Of a DNA stretch of 64,000 bases, positions 40,177 through 48,803 are shown in pieces (position 1 is the stretch's first letter; every line of letters starts with the position of its first letter). The translations under genes and the position numbers were made by a program. Source of the DNA: Pseudomonas nabeulensis (GTDB lineage Bacteria; Pseudomonadota; Gammaproteobacteria; Pseudomonadales; Pseudomonadaceae); contig NZ_QUZT01000005.1 in assembly GCF_004682045.1 (NCBI RefSeq), positions 62,001 to 126,000 of the forward strand. The letters are read 5' to 3'. The notes below the pieces were generated by a model. That model ran no database searches. It had not been told where the DNA came from and worked only from the letters and a program-made list of their open reading frames with translations.

Positions 40177-40314
40177 TTGTATACAATATTTTCGCACAAA
40201 CACTCCATACGTCGAAAAAATGCCTTCCGACGAACGCAAAGGCTCACCCATAAAATGGATTGACCTGCATAGCTCGCCGTGAATACACTTTGATCAGACA
40301 CCACTTGTATACAA
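40177..40314. promoter_or_regulatory. Paired TTGTATACAA operators between the glcG-like gene and gcl
   Basis: The perfect 10-bp palindrome TTGTATACAA occurs at 40177-40186 and 40305-40314, 128 bases apart, in the divergent region. One copy is about 90 bases upstream of the GlcG-like gene, the other about 28 bases before gcl. Such GTATAC palindromes are bound by several GntR/FadR-type regulators; here the linked TetR protein is an alternative. Two sites permit looping. Confidence 0.6.
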
Positions 40315-40341
40315 TTACAAAACGCAAGAGGCACCAAAACC

Positions 40342-42117
40342 ATGAGCAAAATGAGAGCAATCGAAGCCGCCGTTCTGGTAATGCGCCGTGAAGGCGTGGA
40401 CACCGCCTTCGGTATCCCAGGCGCTGCGATCAACCCGCTGTACTCGGCCTTGCAGAAGGTGGGTGGCATCGATCACGTCCTTGCTCGCCACGTTGAAGGC
40501 GCCTCCCACATGGCCGAGGGCTACACCCGCACCAAGGCCGGCAATATCGGCGTGTGCATCGGCACCTCTGGCCCGGCGGGCACCGACATGGTCACCGGCC
40601 TGTACAGCGCCTCGGCGGACTCGATCCCGATCCTGTGCATCACCGGCCAAGCGCCGCGTGCCCGCATGCACAAGGAAGACTTCCAGGCCGTGGACATCAC
40701 CAGCATCGTCAAGCCGGTGACCAAGTGGGCGACCACTGTTCTCGAGCCCGGCCAAGTGCCCTATGCGTTCCAGAAAGCCTTTTATGAAATGCGCTCCGGC
40801 CGCCCAGGCCCGGTGCTGATCGACCTGCCGTTCGACGTGCAGATGGCCGAGATCGAATTCGATATCGACGCCTACCAGCCGCTGCCCCTGGCCAAGCCAC
40901 TGGCAACCCGCGTGCAGGTGGAAAAAGCCCTGGCCCTGCTCGACCAGGCTGAGCGCCCACTGTTGGTGAGCGGCGGTGGCGTGATCAACGCCGATGCCAG
41001 CGAGTTGCTGGTGGAGTTCGCCGAATTGACCGGTATCCCGGTGATCCCGACCCTGATGGGCTGGGGCACCATCCCTGACGATCACCCGCAGATGGTGGGC
41101 ATGGTCGGCCTGCAAACCTCCCACCGTTATGGCAACGCGACGATGCTCAAGTCGGACGTGGTGCTGGGCATCGGCAACCGCTGGGCCAACCGCCACACCG
41201 GTTCGGTGGAGGTGTACACCGAAGGGCGCAAATTCATCCACGTCGACATCGAGCCGACGCAAATCGGCCGCGTGTTCACGCCGGACCTGGGCATCGTGTC
41301 CGACGCCGGTTCCGCACTGACCATGTTCATCGAGGTAGCCCGCGAGTGGAAAGCCGCCGGCAAGCTCAAGGACCGCAGCGCCTGGCTTAATGACTGCCAG
41401 CAGCGCAAGGCCACCCTGCACCGCAAGACCCACTTCGACAACGTGCCGGTCAAACCGCAACGCGTCTACGAAGAGATGAACCAGGTGTTCGGCAAAGACA
41501 CTTGCTACGTCAGCACCATCGGCCTGTCGCAGATTGCCGGTGCGCAGTTCCTGCACGTATACAAGCCTCGTCACTGGATCAACTGCGGCCAGGCCGGCCC
41601 GTTGGGCTGGACCATTCCGGCGGCCCTCGGCGTGGTCAAGGCCGACCCGAGCCGTAAAGTGGTGGCGCTGTCGGGGGACTATGACTTCCAGTTCATGATC
41701 GAAGAACTGGCCGTGGGCGCGCAGTTCAAGCTGCCGTACATCCACGTAGTGGTGAACAACTCCTACCTGGGGCTGATTCGCCAGGCGCAGCGTGGTTTCG
41801 AAATGGATTACTGCGTGCAGCTGTCCTTCGACAACCTCAACGCACCGGAACTCAACGGCTATGGCGTCGACCATGTGGCCGTCGCCGAAGGCCTGGGTTG
41901 CAAGGCGCTGCGTGTGTTCGAACCGAGCCAGATTGCACCCGCATTGCGCCGCGCCGAGGAGCTGATCGAAGAGTTCAAGGTGCCGGTGATCGTCGAGATC
42001 ATCCTGGAGCGCGTGACCAATATTTCCATGGGCACCGAGATCAACGCCGTCAACGAATTCGAAGACCTGGCACTGGTGGGCAACGACGCGCCAACCGCCA
42101 TTTCCCTGCTCGATTAA
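40342..42117 (+). CDS. gcl: Glyoxylate carboligase
   Basis: Thiamine-diphosphate enzyme of 591 residues joining two glyoxylates to tartronate semialdehyde and CO2. The N-terminal [13 protein letters not shown] has Val51 where other ThDP enzymes carry the catalytic Glu, the known hallmark of Gcl. The C-terminal ThDP/Mg segment starts at [18 protein letters not shown] and ends with [15 protein letters not shown] precedes the ATG. hyi follows after 10 bases. Confidence 0.97.
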   Translation: MSKMRAIEAAVLVMRREGVDTAFGIPGAAINPLYSALQKVGGIDHVLARHVEGASHMAEGYTRTKAGNIGVCIGTSGPAGTDMVTGLYSASADSIPILCITGQAPRARMHKEDFQAVDITSIVKPVTKWATTVLEPGQVPYAFQKAFYEMRSGRPGPVLIDLPFDVQMAEIEFDIDAYQPLPLAKPLATRVQVEKALALLDQAERPLLVSGGGVINADASELLVEFAELTGIPVIPTLMGWGTIPDDHPQMVGMVGLQTSHRYGNATMLKSDVVLGIGNRWANRHTGSVEVYTEGRKFIHVDIEPTQIGRVFTPDLGIVSDAGSALTMFIEVAREWKAAGKLKDRSAWLNDCQQRKATLHRKTHFDNVPVKPQRVYEEMNQVFGKDTCYVSTIGLSQIAGAQFLHVYKPRHWINCGQAGPLGWTIPAALGVVKADPSRKVVALSGDYDFQFMIEELAVGAQFKLPYIHVVVNNSYLGLIRQAQRGFEMDYCVQLSFDNLNAPELNGYGVDHVAVAEGLGCKALRVFEPSQIAPALRRAEELIEEFKVPVIVEIILERVTNISMGTEINAVNEFEDLALVGNDAPTAISLLD

Positions 42118-42127
42118 GGAGAACCCT

Positions 42128-42910
42128 ATGCCGCGTTTTGCCGCCAACCTGTCCATGCTGTTCACCGAGCAGGACTTTCTTGCTCGTTTCAAAGCGGCCG
42201 CCGATGCGGGCTTCGAAGGTGTCGAGTACCTGTTCCCCTACGAATTCAGCTCGGCTGAAATCAAGGCGCAGCTCGACGCCAACGGCCTGACCCAAGTGCT
42301 GTTCAACCTGCCGGCCGGTGACTGGGCCAACGGCGAGCGCGGCCTGGCATGCCACCCGGAGCGGGTCGAGGAATTCCGTGCCGGGGTCAAGCTGGCCATC
42401 GCCTACGCACAGGTCCTGGGCAATACCCAGATCAACTGCCTGGCGGGAATTCGTCCGGCCGGTGTGGATGACGCGACGCTGGAAAAGACTTTTGTCGCCA
42501 ACCTCAAGTACGCCGCCGACAAGTTGCAAGCGGCGGGGATCAAGCTGGTGATGGAGATGATCAACACCCGCGACATTCCCGGCTTCTACCTGAACAATAC
42601 CGCGCAGGCCCTGTCGATTCGCGAGCAAGTGGGCAGCGATAACCTGTTCCTGCAATACGACATCTACCACATGCAAATCATGGAAGGTGATCTGGCCCGC
42701 ACCATGGCCGCGCACCTGGGTGAGATCAACCATATCCAGCTGGCGGACAACCCGGGGCGCAATGAGCCGGGCACGGGGGAGATCAACTATCGGTTCCTGT
42801 TCGAGCATCTGGACCGCATTGGTTACCAGGGTTGGGTGGGCTGTGAGTACAAGCCGCTGACCACCACCGAAGCTGGACTTGGCTGGCTCAAAACCCACAA
42901 CGCGATCTAA
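42128..42910 (+). CDS. hyi: Hydroxypyruvate isomerase
   Basis: 260-residue TIM-barrel enzyme interconverting hydroxypyruvate and tartronate semialdehyde. N-terminus MPRFAANLSMLFTEQDFLAR with GFEGVEYLFPYE; metal and substrate residues in VMEMINTRDIPGF, LQYDIYHMQIMEGD and QLADNPGRNEPGTGEINY. AAGGAG lies 5-6 bases before the ATG. A REPIN of about 100 bases separates it from glxR. Confidence 0.96.
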   Translation: MPRFAANLSMLFTEQDFLARFKAAADAGFEGVEYLFPYEFSSAEIKAQLDANGLTQVLFNLPAGDWANGERGLACHPERVEEFRAGVKLAIAYAQVLGNTQINCLAGIRPAGVDDATLEKTFVANLKYAADKLQAAGIKLVMEMINTRDIPGFYLNNTAQALSIREQVGSDNLFLQYDIYHMQIMEGDLARTMAAHLGEINHIQLADNPGRNEPGTGEINYRFLFEHLDRIGYQGWVGCEYKPLTTTEAGLGWLKTHNAI

Positions 42911-42930
42911 CAGACACACCACCAAACCCA

Positions 42931-43034
42931 TGTGGGAGGGGGCTTGCCCCCGATGGCGGCGAACCAGTCAATACACGTTCGCCTGACACACCGCTATCGG
43001 GGGCAAGTCGAATCGTCGCACCGCCCCTCCCACA
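42931..43034. repeat. REPIN with one long-stem REP variant, between hyi and glxR
   Basis: The left copy is standard; the right copy (42993-43034) carries the extended head with AGTCGA, ATCGTCGCACCG instead of the short AAGCC. It is the reverse complement of the variant at 27278-27316, apart from one base in the head. The element lies inside the gcl operon. Confidence 0.85.
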
Positions 43035-43069
43035 GGGGTCCTGCGGTGAACTAACAAGAGGATTGAATC

Positions 43070-43960
43070 ATGGCTAAAATCGGATTTATCGGCACCGGCA
43101 TCATGGGCCAACCCATGGCCGCGAACCTGCAGAAAGCAGGTCACCAACTGTTCCTCTCCGAACACCACGGCAAGGCGCCGCAAGCGCTGATCGACGCCGG
43201 CGCCATCGCCCTGGCCAACCCGCAGCAAGTGGCCCAGGAAGCCGAGTTCATCATCGTCATGGTGCCGGACACCCCACAGGTCGACGACGTACTGTTCCGC
43301 GCCGACGGCGTGGCCGCTGGCCTGTCGCCGAACAAGGTGGTGATCGACATGAGTTCGATCTCCCCCACCGCTACCAAGGCATTTGCCGCCAAGATCAACC
43401 AGGCTGGCGCGCAGTACCTCGATGCGCCGGTATCCGGCGGTGAAGTCGGCGCCAAGGCCGGCACCCTGAGCATCATGATCGGCGGTGAGCCGCAGACCTT
43501 TGAACGCGCCTTGCCGCTGTTCCAGGCCATGGGCAAGAACATCACCCTGGTCGGCAGCAACGGTGACGGCCAGACCGCCAAGGTGGCCAACCAGATCATC
43601 GTGGCGCTGAATATCCAGGCGGTGGCCGAAGCGCTGCTGTTCGCCTCCAAGAATGGCGCCGATCCGGCCAAGGTGCGTGAAGCACTGATGGGTGGGTTTG
43701 CCTCGTCGAAGATTTTGGAAGTGCATGGCGAACGCATGATCAAGGGCACCTTCGATCCGGGCTTCCGTATCAACCTGCACCAGAAGGATTTGAACCTGGC
43801 ATTGGCCGGTGCCAAGGAGCTGGGGATCAACTTGCCGAACACCGCCGGAACCCAGCAGGTATTCAGTACGTGCACCGCCATCGGTGGCGGCAACTGGGAC
43901 CATTCGGCGCTGATCAAGGGCTTGGAGCATATGGCCAACTTCTCCATCCGCGACAAGTAA
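43070..43960 (+). CDS. glxR: Tartronate semialdehyde reductase
   Basis: 296-residue NAD(P)H-dependent beta-hydroxyacid dehydrogenase reducing tartronate semialdehyde to glycerate. Rossmann motif GFIGTGIMGQPMAANLQKAG; substrate signature DAPVSGGEVGAKAG; catalytic Lys in NGDGQTAKVANQIIV; C-terminal HQKDLNLALAGAKELG. It follows gcl and hyi in pathway order. Confidence 0.96.
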   Translation: MAKIGFIGTGIMGQPMAANLQKAGHQLFLSEHHGKAPQALIDAGAIALANPQQVAQEAEFIIVMVPDTPQVDDVLFRADGVAAGLSPNKVVIDMSSISPTATKAFAAKINQAGAQYLDAPVSGGEVGAKAGTLSIMIGGEPQTFERALPLFQAMGKNITLVGSNGDGQTAKVANQIIVALNIQAVAEALLFASKNGADPAKVREALMGGFASSKILEVHGERMIKGTFDPGFRINLHQKDLNLALAGAKELGINLPNTAGTQQVFSTCTAIGGGNWDHSALIKGLEHMANFSIRDK

Positions 43961-43985
43961 TCCCTGATTTGCAATGCGATCAAAC

Positions 43986-44074
43986 TGTGGGAGGGGGCTT
44001 GCCCCCGATTGCAGTGGGTCAGCTACAAATGTGCTGATGGATGCACCGCCATCGGGGGCAAGCCCCCTCCCACA
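43986..44074. repeat. REPIN between glxR and the glycerate/hydroxypyruvate gene
   Basis: Two inverted standard REP cores with a loop of about 46 bases; the second element inside the gcl gene row. Confidence 0.9.
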
Positions 44075-44141
44075 CTTGATCGCGCTCCAATCCGAAATTT
44101 GATGTAACCCCAAATAACAAGAATCCCCCGGGAGCCCGCTT

Positions 44142-45422
44142 ATGTCGGTCGATCCGCAACACCTGCTTCACGAGCTGTTTGCCACAGCCATCGACGCCGC
44201 CCACCCCCGGCAAGTCCTTGAACCTTATCTGCCCGCCGACCGCAGTGGCCGTGTGATCGTGATCGGCGCCGGCAAGGCCGCCGCCGCCATGGCGCTGGTG
44301 GTGGAAAACTGCTGGCAAGGTGAAGTCAGCGGCCTGGTGGTCACCCGCTACGGCCACGGCGCGCCGTGCAAGAAAATCGAAGTGGTCGAAGCCGCGCACC
44401 CCGTGCCCGATGCCGCGGGCCTGGCCGTGGCCAAGCGTGTGCTGGAGCTGATCAGCAACCTCGGCGAAGACGACCGTGTGATCTTCCTGTTGTCCGGCGG
44501 TGGCTCTGCCCTGTTGGCGTTGCCGGCCGACGGCATCACCCTGGCCGACAAGCAGGCCATCAACAAAGCCCTGCTCAAATCCGGCGCCACCATTGGCGAG
44601 ATGAATTGCGTGCGCAAGCACCTCTCGGCCATCAAGGGTGGGCGTCTGGCCAAGGCCGCATGGCCGGCCACGGTGTACACCTATGGGATTTCCGATGTGC
44701 CGGGCGACCAGGCCACGGTGATTGCCTCCGGCCCCACCGTGGGCGACCCGACCACCTCGCAGCAAGCCCTGGCGATCCTCAAACGCTACAACATCGACGC
44801 CCCCGCTGCGGTGCGCAGCTGGTTGCAAAACCCGGCCTCGGAAACCGTCAAGCCCGGCGACCCAGTGCTCGCCCGCAGCCACTTCCAACTGATCGCCCGC
44901 CCCCAGCAATCCCTCGAAGCGGTAGCGGTAAAAGTCCGCCAGGCCGGGTTCAGCCCGTTGATCCTCGGCGACCTGGAAGGCGAAGCGCGGGACGTGGCCA
45001 AGGTGCACGCCGGCATTGCTCGCCAAATCGTGCAACACGGCCAGCCCCTGGCGGCGCCGTGCGTGATCCTCTCCGGCGGTGAAACCACCGTCACCGTGCG
45101 CGGCGATGGCCGTGGCGGGCGCAACGCGGAATTCCTGCTGAGCCTCACCGACAGCCTCAAGGGTTTGCCCGGCGTGTACGCCCTGGCCGGTGACACCGAT
45201 GGCATCGACGGCTCCGAAGACAATGCCGGCGCGATCATGACGCCGTGCAGTTATTCGCGCGCCGAAGCCCTTGGCCTGTCGGCCAGCGATGAACTGGATA
45301 ACAACAACGGCTACGGCTATTTCGCCGCCCTCGACGGGTTGATCGTCACCGAGCCGACGCGCACCAACGTCAATGACTTCCGCGCCATTCTGATTCTTGG
45401 GAACCCCACACATGACGCCTGA
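44142..45422 (+). CDS. ttuD: Glycerate 2-kinase / hydroxypyruvate reductase family (MOFRL domain)
   Basis: 426-residue protein of the GckA/TtuD family with an N-terminal DUF4147 domain (VIVIGAGKAAAAMA, LLSGGGSALLALP) and a C-terminal MOFRL domain (GRGGRNAEFLLSL, ALAGDTDGIDGSEDNAGA). The family was first named hydroxypyruvate reductase, but characterised members phosphorylate glycerate at C2. Here glycerate from GlxR and pyruvate kinase directly downstream favour the kinase: glycerate to 2-phosphoglycerate to phosphoenolpyruvate to pyruvate. The symbol follows common annotation. Confidence 0.88.
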   Translation: MSVDPQHLLHELFATAIDAAHPRQVLEPYLPADRSGRVIVIGAGKAAAAMALVVENCWQGEVSGLVVTRYGHGAPCKKIEVVEAAHPVPDAAGLAVAKRVLELISNLGEDDRVIFLLSGGGSALLALPADGITLADKQAINKALLKSGATIGEMNCVRKHLSAIKGGRLAKAAWPATVYTYGISDVPGDQATVIASGPTVGDPTTSQQALAILKRYNIDAPAAVRSWLQNPASETVKPGDPVLARSHFQLIARPQQSLEAVAVKVRQAGFSPLILGDLEGEARDVAKVHAGIARQIVQHGQPLAAPCVILSGGETTVTVRGDGRGGRNAEFLLSLTDSLKGLPGVYALAGDTDGIDGSEDNAGAIMTPCSYSRAEALGLSASDELDNNNGYGYFAALDGLIVTEPTRTNVNDFRAILILGNPTHDA

Positions 45423-46827
45423 CAAGAAGGTCAAGATCCTCGCCACCCTGGGCCCGGCCACCCACGGTATTGATGACATCCGCGAGCTGGTGGAAGCCGG
45501 GGTGAACATCTTCCGGCTCAATTTCAGCCACGGTGACCATGCCGACCACGCCCAGCGCTTCCAGTGGATTCGCCAGGTCGAGCGCCAGCTGAATTACCCG
45601 CTGGGCATCCTGATGGACTTGCAAGGGCCAAAGCTGCGCGTCGGGCGCTTTGCCGAGGGCAAGGTGCAACTGGTGCGCGGCCAGGCCTTGCGCCTGGACC
45701 TGGATGAAACCCCCGGCGACCAACGCCGGGTCAACCTGCCCCACCCGGAAATCATCGCGGCGCTGGAACCCGGCATGGACCTGCTGCTGGACGACGGCAA
45801 GCTGCGCCTGCGGGTGATCACCAAGCACGCCGATGCCATCGACACCACCGTGCTCAATGGCGGCGAATTGTCGGACCGCAAAGGCGTGAACGTCCCACAA
45901 GCGCTGTTGGAACTGAGCCCCTTGACCGCCAAGGATCGGCGCGACTTGAGCTTCGGCCTGGAACTGGGCGTGGACTGGGTGGCGCTGTCGTTCGTACAGC
46001 GCCCGGAAGACATCCGCGAAGCCCGTGAGCTGATCGGCGACCGCGCATTTCTGATGGCCAAGATCGAGAAACCCTCGGCGGTGCAGCGCCTGCGGGAAAT
46101 CGCCGAGCTGAGCGACGCGATCATGGTGGCCAGAGGCGACCTGGGCGTGGAAGTGCCAGCGGAGAGCGTGCCGCAGATCCAGAAAGACATCATCGCTACT
46201 TGTCGCCAACTGGGTAAGCCGGTGGTAGTGGCGACGCAGATGCTTGAGTCCATGCGCTTCTCGCCTGCGCCGACTCGCGCCGAAGTCACCGACGTGGCCA
46301 ATGCCGTGGCCGAAGGGGCGGACGCGGTGATGCTGTCGGCCGAAACCGCCTCCGGCGACTATCCGTTGGAAGCCGTGTTGATGATGAGCAAGATCATTCG
46401 CCAAGTGGAAAACGGCCCGGATTACCAGACCCAGTTGGATGTCAGCCGGCCCAAGGCCGACGCCACGGTGTCGGACGCCATCAGCTGCGCGATCCGCCGT
46501 ATCAGCAGCATCCTGCCGGTGGCGGTGCTAGTGAACTACAGCGAGTCGGGCGCCTCCAGCCTGCGTGCGGCGCGGGAACGGCCAGTGGCGCCGATCCTCA
46601 ACCTGACCCCGAACCTGTCTGCCGCCAGGCGCTTGAGCGTGGCGTGGGGTGTGCACTCGGTGGTCAATGATCGGCTGCGCCAGGTGGATGAGGTGTGCTC
46701 GACGGCGCTGGAGATTGCACAGGCCCAGGGCATGGCGCAGCGCGGGGATACCTTGGTGATTACGGCGGGGGTGCCGTTCGGGCAGCCGGGGTCGACCAAC
46801 TCGCTGCGTATCGAGACGTTGATTTAG
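45412..46827 (+). CDS. pyk: Pyruvate kinase
   Basis: Converts phosphoenolpyruvate and ADP to pyruvate and ATP; 471 residues. VKILATLGPAT at the start, NFSHGDHADH, catalytic Lys in MAKIEKPSAVQ, MVARGDLGVEVP (metal-binding Glu and Asp), and ETASGDYPLEAV. The ATG at 45412 lies inside the end of the preceding gene (11-base overlap), implying coupling. Last enzyme of the glyoxylate-to-pyruvate row; the P. aeruginosa ortholog at this place is called pykF, as I recall. Confidence 0.96.
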   Translation: MTPDKKVKILATLGPATHGIDDIRELVEAGVNIFRLNFSHGDHADHAQRFQWIRQVERQLNYPLGILMDLQGPKLRVGRFAEGKVQLVRGQALRLDLDETPGDQRRVNLPHPEIIAALEPGMDLLLDDGKLRLRVITKHADAIDTTVLNGGELSDRKGVNVPQALLELSPLTAKDRRDLSFGLELGVDWVALSFVQRPEDIREARELIGDRAFLMAKIEKPSAVQRLREIAELSDAIMVARGDLGVEVPAESVPQIQKDIIATCRQLGKPVVVATQMLESMRFSPAPTRAEVTDVANAVAEGADAVMLSAETASGDYPLEAVLMMSKIIRQVENGPDYQTQLDVSRPKADATVSDAISCAIRRISSILPVAVLVNYSESGASSLRAARERPVAPILNLTPNLSAARRLSVAWGVHSVVNDRLRQVDEVCSTALEIAQAQGMAQRGDTLVITAGVPFGQPGSTNSLRIETLI

Positions 46828-46834
46828 CGTCTGT

Positions 46835-46934
46835 TAGGGCCTCATCGGGGGCAAGCCCCCTCCCACATTTTGACTGTGTTCACATAGGTAGATATGTGAA
46901 CCCAATCCAGTGTGGGAGGGGGCTTGCCCCCGAT
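46835..46934. repeat. REPIN downstream of pyk
   Basis: Inverted standard REP cores; the loop contains TTCACATAG and TATGTGAA, themselves complementary, so the structure can extend through the loop. Confidence 0.9.
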
Positions 46935-46966
46935 TGGGGACACCTGGGTCCCACTGACTAACCAGC

Positions 46967-47842
46967 ATGCACAACCCAACCTGCCCCGACTGGGCCGAAG
47001 CCCTGCTCAACGGTTTCAGCCAGATTTTCCTCCAGCGCCAGCCGCTGTGCGGCCTGCTGTGCCTGCTCGCCATTTTGATCGGCGCCCCCGCTTTGTTCGG
47101 CGGGGCGTTGCTGGGTGGCGTGGCGGGCTTGCTCACGGCCCAGCGCCGGGGCTATCCCAAGGCTGAGCGACAGGCCGGGCTGTACAGCTACAACGGTGTG
47201 TTGCTGGGCCTGCTGATCAGCCAGCATTTCCAATGGTCCGCGTTGTTGCCGCCGTTGATCCTGGCGTGCGGCGGCCTGGCGGCGATGTTGACGCGGCAAT
47301 GGTTGAAACACGCAAGTCGCCCCAATGACTTGCCGGCCTATACCGCGCCATTTGTCGGGCTTGGATGGCTGTTACTGGGCACCGTTCCGGAAGGCACGTT
47401 TGCCCTGACTGAACCGGACACTCTTTCGGTGCTCATCGCGCCCTTTACCGGGCTCGCGCAAATCATGCTGCTGGACCAGCCCCTCGCGGGGGTGTTGATT
47501 GCGCTTGGGCTTTGGCTGGCCAGCAAGCGCGCCGCCCTATGGGCACTGACCGGCGCCAGCGTTGGCGTGCTGATCGCGCTGCTGTTGGGCGAATCCACCA
47601 GCGCCCTCCTCGGCCTGCACAGCTACAACCCCGCCCTGGCCGCGCTGGCCCTGAGCCCGTTGCGCCGTCAACCCTGGTTGCCACTGCTCGGTATCCTGTT
47701 GGCGATCATCCTCACACCGGGCTTTGCAGCGCTGCACCTGCCTGCACTGACCGCGCCGTTTATCCTCGCCTGCTGGCTGGTGCGCGCAGCCACTCGGATG
47801 CTTCAGAAACCCTCCATGGACAGCCCCTTCGAATCCCCCTAG
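46967..47842 (+). CDS. Urea transporter (UT family)
   Basis: 291-residue inner-membrane channel of the urea transporter family with about 10 membrane helices in two repeated halves. GLYSYNGVLLGLLI and LLGLHSYNPALAALAL are the paired UT signature motifs, one per half; GLAQIMLLDQPLAGVLI is also typical. No urease genes in the window. The ATG at 46967 has no strong ribosome site. Confidence 0.87.
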   Translation: MHNPTCPDWAEALLNGFSQIFLQRQPLCGLLCLLAILIGAPALFGGALLGGVAGLLTAQRRGYPKAERQAGLYSYNGVLLGLLISQHFQWSALLPPLILACGGLAAMLTRQWLKHASRPNDLPAYTAPFVGLGWLLLGTVPEGTFALTEPDTLSVLIAPFTGLAQIMLLDQPLAGVLIALGLWLASKRAALWALTGASVGVLIALLLGESTSALLGLHSYNPALAALALSPLRRQPWLPLLGILLAIILTPGFAALHLPALTAPFILACWLVRAATRMLQKPSMDSPFESP

Positions 47843-47873
47843 GCTGGCTCGATATTCGATTCAGGCGAGATTT

Positions 47874-48698
47874 ATGAACAGCAACAACGACTGGCGCCAG
47901 CGGCTCTACGTCATGATTTTCCAGAGTGACACCACCGCCGGGCGGCGATTTGATGGGATCCTGCTACTGATCATCCTCGCCAGCCTCGTGATCGTGATGC
48001 TCGACAGCATCGATCAGGTGCACCGCGACTACGCCGATGTACTGGCCTACATCGAGTGGGGCTTTACCCTTATTTTCCTGATCGAGTACGGGCTGCGCCT
48101 GTACTGCTCGCCCAAACCCTTGCGCTACGCCTTCAGTTTTTATGGGTTGGTGGATTTGCTGGCCATCGTCCCGGGCATCCTGGCCCTGTATTACAGCGAT
48201 GCGCAGTACCTGTTGATCATCCGCATCATCCGCATGTTGCGGATTTTCCGCGTGCTCAAGCTCAGCCCTTATCTCAAGCAGGCCAACTACCTGATGGCCG
48301 CGCTGCGGGGCAGCAAGCAGAAGATCGTGGTGTTTCTGGTCAGCGTGTGCACTCTGGTGACGGTGTTCGGCACTTTGATGTATGTGATCGAAGGCCCGGA
48401 GCACGGCTTTACCAGTATTCCCAAGGGCATCTATTGGGCCATCGTCACCCTGACCACCGTGGGCTTTGGCGATATTGTGCCGAAGACCCCGCTGGGCCAG
48501 GTGATTTCGTCACTGGTGATGATCACCGGTTACTCGATCATCGCCGTACCCACCGGGATCTTCACCGCCGAATTGGCCAGCGCCATGCGCGGTGAACAGC
48601 TCAAGCATGACTGCCCGGTGTGCAAGAAAGACAGCCATGAACCCCAGGCTGCGTTCTGCTCGCGTTGTGGCAATAATCTTTTCCGTAAATTGGAATAA
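47874..48698 (+). CDS. Voltage-gated potassium channel with zinc-ribbon-like tail
   Basis: 274-residue six-helix channel subunit. S1 starts near 24; the S4-like helix carries regular arginines (IIRIIRMLRIFRVLK); the pore helix and selectivity filter are TTVGFGD; S6 follows. After the pore the cytoplasmic tail ends with CPVCKKDSHEPQAAFCSRCG, two CxxC pairs 11 residues apart, probably a small zinc ribbon. TVGFGD indicates K+ selectivity. The gene begins 31 bases after the urea transporter. Confidence 0.92.
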   Translation: MNSNNDWRQRLYVMIFQSDTTAGRRFDGILLLIILASLVIVMLDSIDQVHRDYADVLAYIEWGFTLIFLIEYGLRLYCSPKPLRYAFSFYGLVDLLAIVPGILALYYSDAQYLLIIRIIRMLRIFRVLKLSPYLKQANYLMAALRGSKQKIVVFLVSVCTLVTVFGTLMYVIEGPEHGFTSIPKGIYWAIVTLTTVGFGDIVPKTPLGQVISSLVMITGYSIIAVPTGIFTAELASAMRGEQLKHDCPVCKKDSHEPQAAFCSRCGNNLFRKLE

Positions 48699-48734
48699 GC
48701 AAAGTGCGTTTTAATCTTTAAACGTCTATGCGCC

Positions 48735-48753
48735 GCCAGCTATAGTCGCTGGC
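48735..48753. other. Hairpin in the channel-cysP gap
   Basis: GCCAGC and GCTGGC with a 7-base loop TATAGTC; no T tract follows. It may be a weak transcription barrier or part of the cysP leader. Confidence 0.35.
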
Positions 48754-48803
48754 ATATTGCCCTCACTCAATAGATAACCTTCTCGAACAACAAGGAATGA
48801 GCA

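Noticed and set aside
40315..42192. 625-codon open frame on the minus strand
   Set aside because: Antisense to gcl, which has all ThDP motifs; no motif in the shadow.
44019..45521. 500-codon open frame on the minus strand
   Set aside because: Antisense to the MOFRL-family gene; it begins inside pyk and runs through REPIN sequence.
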